A stretch of 64,000 nt of DNA, taken from Pisolithus tinctorius (taxonomy: Eukaryota > Basidiomycota > Agaricomycetes > Boletales > Pisolithaceae). The translations under genes and the position numbers were made by a program. Below the pieces are notes generated by a model. The model saw nothing but the letters and a program-made list of their open reading frames with translations, was not told the DNA's origin and ran no database searches. Positions within the stretch are counted from its first letter, which is position 1. Every line of letters begins with the position of its first letter. Shown one piece after another: positions 22,003-32,840 of this stretch. Location of the stretch: NCBI GenBank assembly GCA_024663395.1, contig JANFAH010000001.1, positions 496,001-560,000 of the forward strand, read 5' to 3'.

Positions 22003-25000
22003 ATGGGATCGGCCACCCCTGTAAGGCTGGGATATCTCGCTCAGCCTATAGCGGTATATAAGAACGAAGCAAGTACATACGTCTCGGACTTCGACTCGCA
22101 GTTTCAAGATATAACTGAAAACAGAAAACAAGAATCGACATTAGACATAGAGGCGTCCAGCCATAGAGTTTCTTTTAGATCGAGCATGAATAACGCACTG
22201 ACTTTTCCCGCAGGTATAGAAATAGAATCGCAAGATGTTTATCGCAAGGACGCAGGACAGTATCGAAGAGATGAAATAGAGATTGAGCGCCCAGGGGCGA
22301 AACTGAAAGGTTACAAGATGATATTCGCGATGACAGAAGAGGACTTCGAGTCCTCGGGTTTACGTTTCGAATCTTATTTGGTGGAGAGTCTGACCACCGA
22401 GCTACAGGACGAGGAAGAATGGATAAAGCAAGTGATGAAGTACAAACCCGTGGCGAAGAAGGTTCGGCCGGTAGCGACAGAGACGCCGGCCGAGTTTAGA
22501 GTCGAGAGGAGGGAAGTGGGGGACCCGTTGGCTAACCTCCCCCAGATACCAGTTAAACCCCCAGAGTTCACCCCCGGGGAACGACTTACCCAGGAGCGAG
22601 CAGACAAGTTCGAATGGGACCCAGGCGGATTTTTGTGGCACGAAGAACTCAAACTAGTCAAGTGGCTAGTAAGAATCCACGAGAAGGCTTTCGCTTGGGA
22701 CGCGAGCGAAAGGGGGACGTTCAGAGAGGATATGTTTCCGCCTCTCAAGATTCCGACGGTCCCGCACAAGCCATGGGTGTATCGGAATATACCCATTCCA
22801 CCAGCGATCTATGGGGACGTCGTGCAAATAATCAAGGAAAAGATCGCAGCAGGAGTTTACGAACCGTCAACTTCGTCTTATCGATCGAGATGGTTTTGCG
22901 TAGTGAAGAAGGATGGGAAGTCGTTGCGGCTGGTCCACGACTTACAGCCGCTCAACGCGGTTTCGATACAGGATTCAGGAGTTCCTCCGCACGTGGACAG
23001 TATCGCAGAAGAGTTCGCAGGACATTCGGTGTATGGCATGTACGACCTTATGGTCGGTTACGACCACCGAGTGATCCACGAAGACTATCGAGACCTTACG
23101 ACCTTTCAAACGCCAATCGGCACGTTCAGGTTGACCAAACTCCCCATGGGCTACACAAACGCTGTACAAGTGTTCCACGGGGATGTGTCGTTTACACTCA
23201 GGGGGGAAACACCGGAAGTAACCATGCCATTCATTGACGACATACCAGTAAAAGGACCGCGAACGAGGTATATGAGAGAGGATGGAACGTATGAGACGAT
23301 CGAAGGGAATTCGGGGATCAGGAGGTTCGTATGGGAGCACCTCGTCAATACTAATCGGGTTTTACAGCGCCTCGAGCACGTCGGAGCGACTGTCTCTGCA
23401 AAGAAATTTGCAGTGGCGGTCCCCTCTATCACTGTAGTGGGACACAAAGTTTCGTACGAAGGCCGAATACCCGACGAATCCAAGGTACAAAAGATTCGAG
23501 ACTGGCCCTACTGCAAGAACGTCACAGAAGTGCGAGGCTTTTTAGGCCTCTGCAGCTACTGTCGCATCTTCATCCGAGACTATGCAAAAAAAGCGAAACC
23601 GTTGATCGAGTTGACCAAGAAGGGAGTAGTCTTCAGATTCGATGAAGTACACGAAGGGGCGATGGACGACTTGAAGGAAGCGATCGCCAACTCGCCAGCG
23701 TTAAGACCGATAGATTACAAGTCGAGACGGCGAGTCATTTTGGCTGTTGACACCTCGCACATGGCAGTAGGCTACCTGCTTTTACAGGTCGGAGAAGATT
23801 CGAAGCGTTATCCGTCAAGGTTCGGATCGATCGCGTTCAACGAAAGGGAAAGTCGTTATAGCCAGGCGAAGCTAGAGTTGTTCGGCCTGTTTCGCGCGCT
23901 TCGGGACGTACGCAACCACATATTCGGAGTTAAAGATTTAGCTGTGGAAGTCGACGCCAAGTACATCAAGGGTATGATCAATAACCCCGACCTGCAACCG
24001 AATGCAACCATCAATCGATGGATTGCTGGTATACTCCTCTTCGAGTTCGAACTGATACACGTACCGGCGGAGAAGCATAGAGGCCCGGACGGGTTATCGA
24101 GGAGACCTCGAGCGAACGAGGATCCGGAACCAGAAGATGATTACGAAGATTGGATCGACGAGGTAGGATCGTTCGCGGTCGAACTCCTCAACCCTCAGCG
24201 AGGCGAACGAGAAGAAGCTTTCTTTCAAAGTCGAAAGGTAGTCGAACCGAAACTAGGATGGATCCCCTACGTTGGAGAACAGAGATCAGAGAGGTCGAGC
24301 GAAGCGACCGAGACCCAGGTGGTTTTATCACAGGCGTCAGGAATGGATGCTACCGCTGATATAGAAATCCCTAGGACAGAGAAAGGGAAGCGACAAGACG
24401 AACGGTTGGAAGTAGTTCGCAAATTCCTCGAAGATCAACAGCGACCGCCTGGAATGTCGGACTTGGATCTGAACTCGTTAATCAAATATGCGGCGAGATT
24501 CTTCCTGAAGAACGGAGAACTGTGGCACCGGGAACCGAGGGGACAGCATCAAGTAGTACCCCCGTACGAGAAACGTCTGGAGTTGATGAAGCAAGCGCAC
24601 GACGATTTGGGTCACAAGGGAGTGTTCCCCACTAAGTCGAGATTACTGATCCGCTTTTGGTGGCCGTCGCTAGATCGAGATGTACGATGGTTCCTCCGTA
24701 CCTGCCATGAGTGTCAAATTCGACGCATGGATAAAATCCATATCCCACCTGTCGTGGCCATGCCAGAGCCTCTGTTTTACAAGGCATACATGGATTCGAT
24801 GGTGATGCCGAAGTCGAATGGATTCCGGTACATAGTACAAGCTAGGTGTTCTCTGACTTCGTATCCTGAGTGGCAGATGCTGCGTGCAGAGACAGGACAA
24901 ACCTTAGGACGATTCATATTCGAACAGATCTTGTGTCGGTGGGGTGCCGTAGGAGAGATTGTCACGGACAACGGCTCCGCGTTCAAACAGGCCCTCGCCT

Positions 25001-25800
25001 ACCTCGCGAAGAAGTATGATATCAGGCATATAAAGATTTCGGCATACAATTCTCAAGCCAATGGAGTGGTCGAGAGAAGACATCTAACCGTTCGAGAGGC
25101 TCTCGTCAAGACTTGTGAAGGCGAAGTGAGCAAATGGTCGTCGTACGCACCGACGGTGTTCTGGGCCGAAAGGGTGACGACACAAAAGTCGACGAAACTC
25201 TCGCCGTATCAGATGGTCCATGGGATCGAGCCGAGATTGCCGTTCGACTTCGCCGAAGCGACTTTTCTGACGAATTGGGACAAGGATAAGTATTCGACCG
25301 AAGAACTGATATCGTATAGGTGCCGCCAGCTGCAGCGAAGACAGGAAGACTTACGGCGGGTTCGTCAACAAGTATACAAGGCACGGTGCCAGACGGCAAA
25401 GGAGTTCGAACAGAGGGTGAAAAGGTCGATACGAAGCTACGAGTTCGAACCAGGAGCGCTAGTCTTAGCTCGCAATACGAGAATCGAGAAGGAACTCGAT
25501 CGCAAGACGAAGCCAAGATACCTAGGCCCTATGGTTGTCGTCAGGCGAACTGAAGGGGGTTCATACCTATTAGCTGAGCTTGACGGCTCGATTTCCCGAC
25601 TTCGATACGCCGCTTTTCGCTTACTCCCTTATTATTCTAGGAAACGAATCTCGATAGCAGTAGAAGAACTCACGAACCGAAGCGAAGAAGAGCTGCGCAG
25701 GCTCGAAGAAGAATCGATAGAGGACGAATCGATCCCCGAAGCCGAGGACATCTTACGAGAAGAGGACGTCGAAGCGAGCGAGTCAGGTGAGAGTATCTGA
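22003..25800 (+). CDS. Pol of the inner gypsy (RT-RNase H-integrase)
   Basis: The gene has 1265 codons without interruption. After a linker, RT has SRWFCVVKKDGKSLRLVHDLQPLN and the active site FIDDIPVKG (about 23230). RNase H begins at AVDTSHMAVGY (about 23745). Integrase has the HHCC domain (AHDDLGHKG, CHECQIR; 24597-24725), a core with YMDSM, TDNGSAF and VVERRH as the DDE residues, and a C-terminal GPY/F-like module (TKPRYLGPMVVV, about 25512). The tail is acidic and no chromodomain is evident. The closest relative in the window is the outer element. Expression needs reinitiation or frameshifting because the gag frame ends 41 bases earlier. Confidence 0.92.
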   Translation: MGSATPVRLGYLAQPIAVYKNEASTYVSDFDSQFQDITENRKQESTLDIEASSHRVSFRSSMNNALTFPAGIEIESQDVYRKDAGQYRRDEIEIERPGAKLKGYKMIFAMTEEDFESSGLRFESYLVESLTTELQDEEEWIKQVMKYKPVAKKVRPVATETPAEFRVERREVGDPLANLPQIPVKPPEFTPGERLTQERADKFEWDPGGFLWHEELKLVKWLVRIHEKAFAWDASERGTFREDMFPPLKIPTVPHKPWVYRNIPIPPAIYGDVVQIIKEKIAAGVYEPSTSSYRSRWFCVVKKDGKSLRLVHDLQPLNAVSIQDSGVPPHVDSIAEEFAGHSVYGMYDLMVGYDHRVIHEDYRDLTTFQTPIGTFRLTKLPMGYTNAVQVFHGDVSFTLRGETPEVTMPFIDDIPVKGPRTRYMREDGTYETIEGNSGIRRFVWEHLVNTNRVLQRLEHVGATVSAKKFAVAVPSITVVGHKVSYEGRIPDESKVQKIRDWPYCKNVTEVRGFLGLCSYCRIFIRDYAKKAKPLIELTKKGVVFRFDEVHEGAMDDLKEAIANSPALRPIDYKSRRRVILAVDTSHMAVGYLLLQVGEDSKRYPSRFGSIAFNERESRYSQAKLELFGLFRALRDVRNHIFGVKDLAVEVDAKYIKGMINNPDLQPNATINRWIAGILLFEFELIHVPAEKHRGPDGLSRRPRANEDPEPEDDYEDWIDEVGSFAVELLNPQRGEREEAFFQSRKVVEPKLGWIPYVGEQRSERSSEATETQVVLSQASGMDATADIEIPRTEKGKRQDERLEVVRKFLEDQQRPPGMSDLDLNSLIKYAARFFLKNGELWHREPRGQHQVVPPYEKRLELMKQAHDDLGHKGVFPTKSRLLIRFWWPSLDRDVRWFLRTCHECQIRRMDKIHIPPVVAMPEPLFYKAYMDSMVMPKSNGFRYIVQARCSLTSYPEWQMLRAETGQTLGRFIFEQILCRWGAVGEIVTDNGSAFKQALAYLAKKYDIRHIKISAYNSQANGVVERRHLTVREALVKTCEGEVSKWSSYAPTVFWAERVTTQKSTKLSPYQMVHGIEPRLPFDFAEATFLTNWDKDKYSTEELISYRCRQLQRRQEDLRRVRQQVYKARCQTAKEFEQRVKRSIRSYEFEPGALVLARNTRIEKELDRKTKPRYLGPMVVVRRTEGGSYLLAELDGSISRLRYAAFRLLPYYSRKRISIAVEELTNRSEEELRRLEEESIEDESIPEAEDILREEDVEASESGESI

Positions 25801-25910
25801 GGCCTCCAGTTGTAGATATTGGTGTACTCGTTCAACCGAGGCACTTTGACTATCGGCTCGAATTCGAGCGTAATTCGGTGCGACTCGCACCCCGACTTGC
25901 ACATGCTGAT

Positions 25911-25911
<1 letters not shown>

Positions 25912-25961
<50 letters not shown>
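25912..25961 (+). repeat. A50 tract downstream of pol
   Basis: Fifty consecutive A lie between the pol stop and the 3' end of the antisense gene. It could be a copied poly(A) tail left by template switching. Its length may be affected by sequencing slippage. Confidence 0.85.
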
Positions 25962-25963
<2 letters not shown>

Positions 25964-26077
25964 AGTCACGACGTTCGGACGATTCGAAAAGCGCTGATCA
26001 ATTCTGTGTTGGACAGGGATATACATGAGGTACGACGACGGGGCTGTTGAAGCCCAGAAAAGAGATAGTGCAAGATA

Positions 26078-27491
26078 CTAATCGCGCGATTTCCTCTTGC
26101 CCAACGCTTTCTCGGACGCGACGTGGCCCTTCGAGGCCTGGTCTAACACTTCGGTCGCAGCACGAAGGGCTTCGCGAAGAACGACCAACATCTCGGCGTT
26201 GGAAAGCGAAGGCAGCGAAGGAGGGGAGCTAGAAGTCGAGGGGGTTGGCACCGAGTTAGAGGAAGACGCGCCAGAAGTCGAAGGGGGAGGAGTCGGACTG
26301 GGAGATGGAGACTTGACACGAGCGCGCTTCGAGGCGCGAGCAGGCCTTTGGGTGATCTCGACTACAGGCTTGGCAGGGTAACGAGGAGGGGTGAGAGCAG
26401 GAGGAGTTGAGCCCGTACAAAGCGCTTGGACCCAGGCTCGGGACTGTGCCGAGTCGTTCTGGAGCGATGTCAGCAAGGCGCCTTAGGACGAAAGGAGAGT
26501 GGACGACACGCACGTATAAGGGGCAAGTATAGCGAAGTTGACGACATCGCGCGCATTTGAGCCCCAAGGCTCCAGAGCAGACGGCTCGAGCGACGCGACA
26601 ACGATCGCAGGGGACGGGCGGGTAGATGGGGAAGCCGCCATCCTTCGAAGTACGTTCGACGAGCTCGATGTGCCAATCGGGACGGTAGACTCGCCATTGG
26701 AGACCGGACTCCCCGAGACGGTCTGCGTTCTGGATCTCGAAGAGTCAGCTATGGGACGAAGAAAAACGAGGGAGGTTAAGACACACCGAAGGGCGGTCAA
26801 GAGACGCGTGGCCAGTCAGTGGAGAGTCGGCAGGAAGACACTCAAGGCCAGACTCGGAAACGTCGAGTGTCTGGCGGGTGGGCGTGGTAGGATCCGCAGG
26901 TGCGGCAGCGTCTGGGACAGAGACCGGACGATCGGGCGAAACGGTTGGCGTAAGAGGAGAAGGAGGGTCCAAGGGACCCGGGAGCGAGGGAGAGGGCGTA
27001 CGAGAAGGCGCGATGGTGGACGTGGACGTGGATGTGGACGACAGAGCGTCCGGGAGCGTGTCGAAGGTGGGAAGGTCGAGAGTAGGGCTGGGGCCCGGTT
27101 CCTGGACGACAGCGGTCGCAGGCGTGGGCTCTGCGAGGGTGTGGTCGACCGGGGCGGCGGTAGTTGCGGGAGCCGGTTCGTCTTGGACAACGTCAGCGGG
27201 AGGAGCGTCGACCGGTAGCGCAGGAGAGGAAGCGGCTTGAGGTTCGGGAGCCGTAGGAGCCAGCGATGGGCCCTGTAGCGACGAGGTAGCGTCAACGAAA
27301 CGACCGTCAAGGAAAAGAAAAAAAAAAAGACCACGCACCATCAACGACCCCAGACGCGCCAACAGCGCGTTTCTCGACTCTGTGTCTCCCTGCGACGATC
27401 CCAGCAGGAGCTGGAGGACGGAGGCGGCGCGCGCGAGGTCGTCAGCCGGGACGCCAACGTTGGGAGGCGAGTCGTTGGGGCTGGACGACAT
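26078..27491 (-). CDS. Antisense Zn2Cys6-like protein carried by the inner gypsy
   Basis: The gene starts MSSSPNDSPP at 27491. An intron at about 27338-27272 leads into a long Pro/Ser/Thr-rich region. A segment at about 26745-26512 (reading LFEIQNADRLGES onward) carries the six-cysteine cluster VPCDRCRVARAVC then KCARCRQLRYTC, spacing CX2CX6CX7CX2CX6C, the same as in the outer element. After an intron (about 26511-26454) the last exon has a basic segment (ASKRARVKS), a Ser/Pro stretch, a helix and a basic end, KRKSRD. The join between the Pro-rich exon and the cluster exon is unresolved: the obvious 38-base intron gives a different frame. The length would be about 430 residues. Confidence 0.62.
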
Positions 27492-29058
27492 GAGAGCGAG
27501 GGCGAGAAGGAGAAAGATGGGGAAGGAAAAATAGAAGGAACACGCGGGGTAGCTTAGATAAGAAGGAGGGGAAAACGGTGGGAAGTCGATCGAAACGGAT
27601 CGATTATCACCGGAAGTCGGAACCTTCGCTCGAAGCAGCGGCAGTCTTACGGTCTCGGCGCACTCAAAGAGTCATGGCGTTCTCGCCATATTCTAGTCTA
27701 TTTTCCTTTTGCATTACGGCGCTCACTAACGTTCTACACTAGGAGAGACGACGGTTCGAATTCGAACAGGCAAACTAACTGCGAAGGGTAACGACCGGCT
27801 GTGAAGGGAACGCTGGACTCCGCAACGTTCTCGGAGCTATGGCATGGATAGGAAGGGTCGCTACAGGAGAGGTATGCAGAGCTGGAACGAGCGAGAAGGG
27901 ACACGAACCAGGTAGAAACAACACTGGAAGAGAAGCTTGGCCGGGGCAGACGCGATGACAGGTGACCTTTCCGTTTCGATTCGAACGCGTTTTACGGTGG
28001 GAACAGGTGTCTCGGCGCAAGAAAAAGTGGATCGACGAGGGGCGAATGTCCGAGGTCGAGCGAGAGCTCGTATTCGTACCCGTCGAGGTCGAAGACCTAT
28101 CTCCGAAGCGGGATCGAGAGGCTACAAGTTCAAGGTGAGGTATTCTATTGTAGTTCGAACGTAAACTACGTCGAAGTGTTTTGTTTCCAGCGTCGGAAAG
28201 GGCGGAAAAGAGGGAATGTAAAGCTCCCGGAGGTACATACGAAGAGCCGAGGAATACTAGAAACGCGAGTCGAAGGCCGCTGGTATCGTTACGCGCCACG
28301 AAATTCGTTCCTGCGCGCGAGGCGCAAGTCCAGGAGCTGAGAAAAGGAGGGGGGGGGCCGGAGTACCATAGAAGGGACGCAGTATAGGGTAGAAGGAGTC
28401 TCCCGAGGGCCCAAACTTTTGTTTTTCTTGGTTTCGTTTCCACTAGTGTCGTCTTAAGGACGAAATGGAGTCGAGAGCGCACAATGCACTCTCGTAGGGT
28501 TGTGAATACGTCACTGATAGGAGGTTTACAGGTATAAAATAATCTTCGAGCTGGGTCGTAGGTACATAGGGTCTCTATCCCGCCGCTGCGCTGTCGAAAT
28601 GCTCCGTCGCAGTTCTACTGCCAGCTGCGTTTCGACGCGCCGTTCCTACCTCGCACCGCACTCGATTTATCACCCACTTGTTCGCGCGTTCGAAGCGCCA
28701 TGATCGTCACCCGGGCTAAGAGGATGGCTTCGGAGGTGTGGAAAATCGCGGGCTCGAGGTGATGAAGAAGGTACAAGAGAGTTGGCTGTGAGGGGTCTCG
28801 GGGATGTTGATGAGAGTGGGGGAGAGGTTCGAGGAGCACAGTGCGGGTTCAGGATCGAAGGGGGGGCGCGTTGATGGAGGAAGGAGTTGTTGAGTGCAGA
28901 GTGGAAGGTGATGTGAGGTACAGCGAGCGAGGGGAAGGTTGGGAGAGTCAGAGGGCAAGGGTGCGAAGGAGAAGCAAAGAGGATGGGTACGAAGCCGAGG
29001 ACGTCTACGCGAGGAAGGGGACGACCGAGGACGGTCGGCGTCTAAACCCCCCCTCGGA
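27492..29058. other. Inner gypsy: 1.5 kb between antisense gene and 3' LTR
   Basis: GC-rich with several open frames on both strands, none with a recognisable domain. A TATA-like GTATAAAATAA lies at about 28531. This region probably includes the promoter of the antisense gene, but I cannot place it. Confidence 0.4.
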
Positions 29059-29526
29059 TGTAGGGAACGCGAACCTTTTCCCTACGAGAAGTCGCGCTTC
29101 TGTTGGGCCGAAGGGAAGGTTTGAGGGTGAAGGATGTAAGAGAGAGTCGAGGAGGATTCGGGCTTAGGGGTTGTGGCTGAGAAAGGACTTGGTGTCGAAA
29201 CGTAGAGAGCTGACTAAGCGCGCGGGTGGTCACGGGGCGGGCCACGTCACTTAACAACTACGGTACACCAGAGAGGACTACACTACACTAGCTACCACCG
29301 TTTTACTCTGTGCTCTTGCCTTTGGAAGAACACACTTCAGCTCCCCTTTCTTGCCAAGGTTCTTCTCTAGAGTCAAGGATTATATTCTCGGGCGAGTTCC
29401 CTTTGCGTTCGTCTAAAGTACTTACCCTGCATCCAGACCGAAGCCCCTTCAGGGTCGACCCGACTCGAGCGGAACCTACCTCTTACGGAGTCGGAGTTCT
29501 CGGCCGTCAGAAAACACTATCTTACA
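29059..29526 (+). repeat. 3' LTR of the inner gypsy
   Basis: Reads identical to 18180-18647 and is followed by the duplicated GCGG. The sequence just before it is pyrimidine-rich (ACCCCCCCTCGGA), not a classical polypurine tract. Confidence 0.93.
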
Positions 29527-32500
29527 GCGGGAGTTGCGAACAAGCACGAGGGCGCCGGGAGCGAAGTCATGGTCTTTAATGCGATGCTGAAAGGCGGCTT
29601 CGAACTGCTGGATGGACTGGAACCGTGCGCGGAGGACGTTGCCGCGGACCTGGTCCAAGTCATCCTGACGCTTCTGCAACCGGCGCGCTCGCCAAGCTAT
29701 CAGTTCTGTGGTAGTCAGCAGTGTCGCATCATCGCGGGATAGGGGTAAGAGGAAGGTAGCTTCAACGAGGTCAAACGGGAACAGCGGTTCGACACCATGT
29801 ACCATGAAATAAGGGGACAGACCCGTGGATTTCAGAATGGTGACCCGCTCGGCCCAGAAGACGGAGTGCGCAACGGTGTGCCAGCGGCGATCATCGTTCT
29901 CGCAGCTCTTCATGATAGCCTCGCGAACATCATAGTGGCGGCGCTCTACAATGCCGTTAGCCTGAGAGTTGTAAGGAGAGATACGGATGTGACGGATATG
30001 ATATTGCGCGGCTAGGGCATCTAAAGCTTGGACGAACGCGGGACCGTTGTCGGTGACAATCTCGGTGAGCGGACCCCAGCGGCATAGGATATCCTCGAAG
30101 ATGAAGGACGCGAGCGCGGTACTATTTTCCGCGCGCAACATGCGCCATTCGGGATATGAGGTGAGCGCGCAACGAGCCTGTACTATGTAGCGGTAGCCGC
30201 CGGCTTTGGGCATCAGCATCGTGTCAATGTGAGCTTTATGAAACAGGCCCCCTATCATGGGCACAGTGGGGGGAATATGAAGCTTCTGCGTCTGGCGGAT
30301 CTGGCACTCATGACAAGTGCGGACATACCACTTCACATCCTCAACAAGAAGAGGCCACCAGAAGCGAAGGAGAAGGCGCGTGCGGACCGTGAAGACTCCC
30401 TTATGTCCGAGGTCGTCATGCGCTTCTTTGATGAGACGATACCGCTTGGATTCGTCGACGACTAGCTGGTGCCGTCCGTGCGGTTCTCTACGCCATAGAT
30501 TTCCATCCAGGAGGAAGAAGCGGCTAGCCGAGTTGAAGAAAGATGAGTACTGCGCATCAGTAAGGTCAGGAGGTCGCTCGCGGGTCGCGAGGAATGCGCG
30601 GATCATTCCTATCTTTGCTTCGCGTGCCCGAGCTTTCGTGGACCGCGGAATGGCAGGGTCGTCTGTGGTATCGGAAGGGTTATTAGCATCAGCAGTCGCA
30701 GAGAATGCGAGATAGAAGGATGCAGGCGGCGGGAGGCTCGCCCGATGGTAAGCGGGTGGCGGTAGGGAATGGCGATCTTGACTGGAAAGTGACATAGGAG
30801 GCGGGCGGTCATTGACAACCTGTGTAGAGAAAGAGTAAAAACGGTCCAGCCAATCCTCGTGGTCGTCAACCTCGGGCGGGTCGAGCTCCGACCGCGGACG
30901 GCGGGATAAGCCGTCAGGGCCGGCATGCTTGTCCGCGGGAACGTGGACGAGTTTAAACGAGAAGAGGAGGACGCCAGCGATCCAGCGATTGATCGTCGCG
31001 TTAGGCTGGAGATCTGGGTTATTTATCATGCCCTTAATATACTTCGCATCTACCTCCACAGTGAAGTTAGTGAGACCGAAGATGTATACGCGTACCGCGC
31101 GCAACGCGCGGAAGAGACCGTACAACTCAAGCTTAGCCTGGGAGTAGCGGCTTTCCACTTCATTGAGGGTGATGGATCCGAAGCGACTTGGGTACCGTCT
31201 GCCATCTTCGCCAAGCTGGTAGAGGATGTAGCCAACTGCGATGACCGATGTGTCGACTGCCAGAACTACTTCGCGACCGCACTCGTAGTCGATTCTTCGG
31301 AGTGCGGGGGACTTTACAATTTCATCCTTGAGTCGTTGCATGGCAGCGCGTTGCGGCTCTTCCCATGTGAATGGTACGTCTTTCCGCGTGAGCGCGACTA
31401 GCGGCCGCGCGATCTTGGTGAAGTCTTTGATGAAGATGCGTAGCACACCGCAGACGCCGAGGAAACCGCGAACCTGTGTCAGGTTGCGGCACTCGGGCCA
31501 GTCGCGGATCTTCTGCACTTTGCTTTCTTCAGGAATGCGACCTTCAAAGGTGCACTTGTGGCCAACGATCACAGCGGACGGAGCGGCTAGCACGAACTTC
31601 TTTGCCGAGACGGTGGCTCCGACGTTCTGCAAACGCTGAAGGATACGGTTAACGACTATACAGTGATTCCAGATAAATTTCCGAATCCCAGGATTCTCCG
31701 GGATAGTCTCATAGGAGCCGTCTGCGCGCTGATAGCGGGTGGTCTCGGATTTCACGGGGACGTCATCTATGAAGGGTAGGGTATGATGCGGGATCTCATC
31801 CTGGAGAACAAATGCAGTATCTCCCTGGTATACCTGTACCGCATTCGCATGACCTTGCGGCAGAGTAGTAAGCCGATGTGGTCCGAGGGGGGTACCGAAG
31901 GTGGTGAGGTCGCGGGAATCGACGTGGAGTGCGCGCTGGTCATACCCGGAGTAGAGGTCCATCATCGCATACACTGCATATCCAGCAAAGGATTCTGCGA
32001 GATGTTCTACGAAGGGCGGAACGGACGCATCGCGGATGGTCACTGCATTCAGGGGCTGTAAGTCATGCACAAGGCGAAGAGACTTTCCGTCTTTCTTTAC
32101 TACGCAGAACCAGCGGGAGCGGTAAGCCGCTGTAGAGGGTTCATACATGCCGGACTTGATGCGATCTTTAATCATGTCTATGACTTGGGCATGGATCGCG
32201 TTCGGGATAGGGATATTGCGTTGGACCCAAGGCGTGTGCGGAATCGTAGGAATCTTTACTGGCGGAAAATAGCGTTCGTCTAGGTGCCCGCGCTCTGTAA
32301 TGTCCCAAGCGAATGCGAGCTCATGGACCGAAACGAGCCAAGTTACGAGTTTAAGTTCTTCTGGCCAAAGCCAATCCGCAGGATCGAGGTCGAGTTCCGC
32401 GGCCTGTTCGGCGGTGAAGCGGATGCCCGGAGCGAAGTCTGGTGGATGGGTTGGAAGTGGTTGGAGACCAGCGAGCGGGTCGTCAGGCAGGCTGCACACG

Positions 32501-32840
32501 ATGCGGTATTCTTCCGCCATCGGGGCAGGTACCGTCCGAACCTTCTTGGCAACCGGCTTGTAAACGAGGGTGCGAACCGCGGGATCTAGTTGATAAACGC
32601 TGCTGAATGCGGCTATAGCAGAGGGGTTTAGTATTGTCTGAGTGGAAGAGAGGAAAGTGAAAGCAGGCGAGGGTATTCCGGCGGGTATGTTCCGTGGTAC
32701 GGGTGCCGCGGGCGAAGAGAAGTTCGTCGAAGTAAAGGCTAACGATGAGACTGTAGGACTGAGGAACGGATAACAGCGGCTAAATAGGAAACAGGACGTT
32801 TTAGTAGGCTCTCCCCGACCGTTTGGTGGATCATCGATAT

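Larger units (their letters stand above)
18180..29526 (+). mobile_element. Inner Ty3/gypsy retrotransposon, apparently intact, 11.35 kb
   Basis: Two 468-bp LTRs (18180-18647 and 29059-29526) read as identical, flanked by GCGG on both sides (18176-18179 and 29527-29530). Internal order is primer site, gag-protease (to 21961), pol (22003-25800), an A50 tract, an antisense gene (26078-27491 minus), about 1.5 kb without a recognised gene, then the 3' LTR. There are no premature stops in gag-protease or pol. It lies inside the integrase C-terminus of the related outer element, at the codon where the two proteins align. Identical LTRs and intact frames suggest a recent, possibly active copy. Confidence 0.92.

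Noticed and set aside
27775..28482. A 235-codon minus-strand frame in the inner gypsy
   Set aside because: No domain, low-complexity composition, and no splice or start support; possibly promoter sequence.
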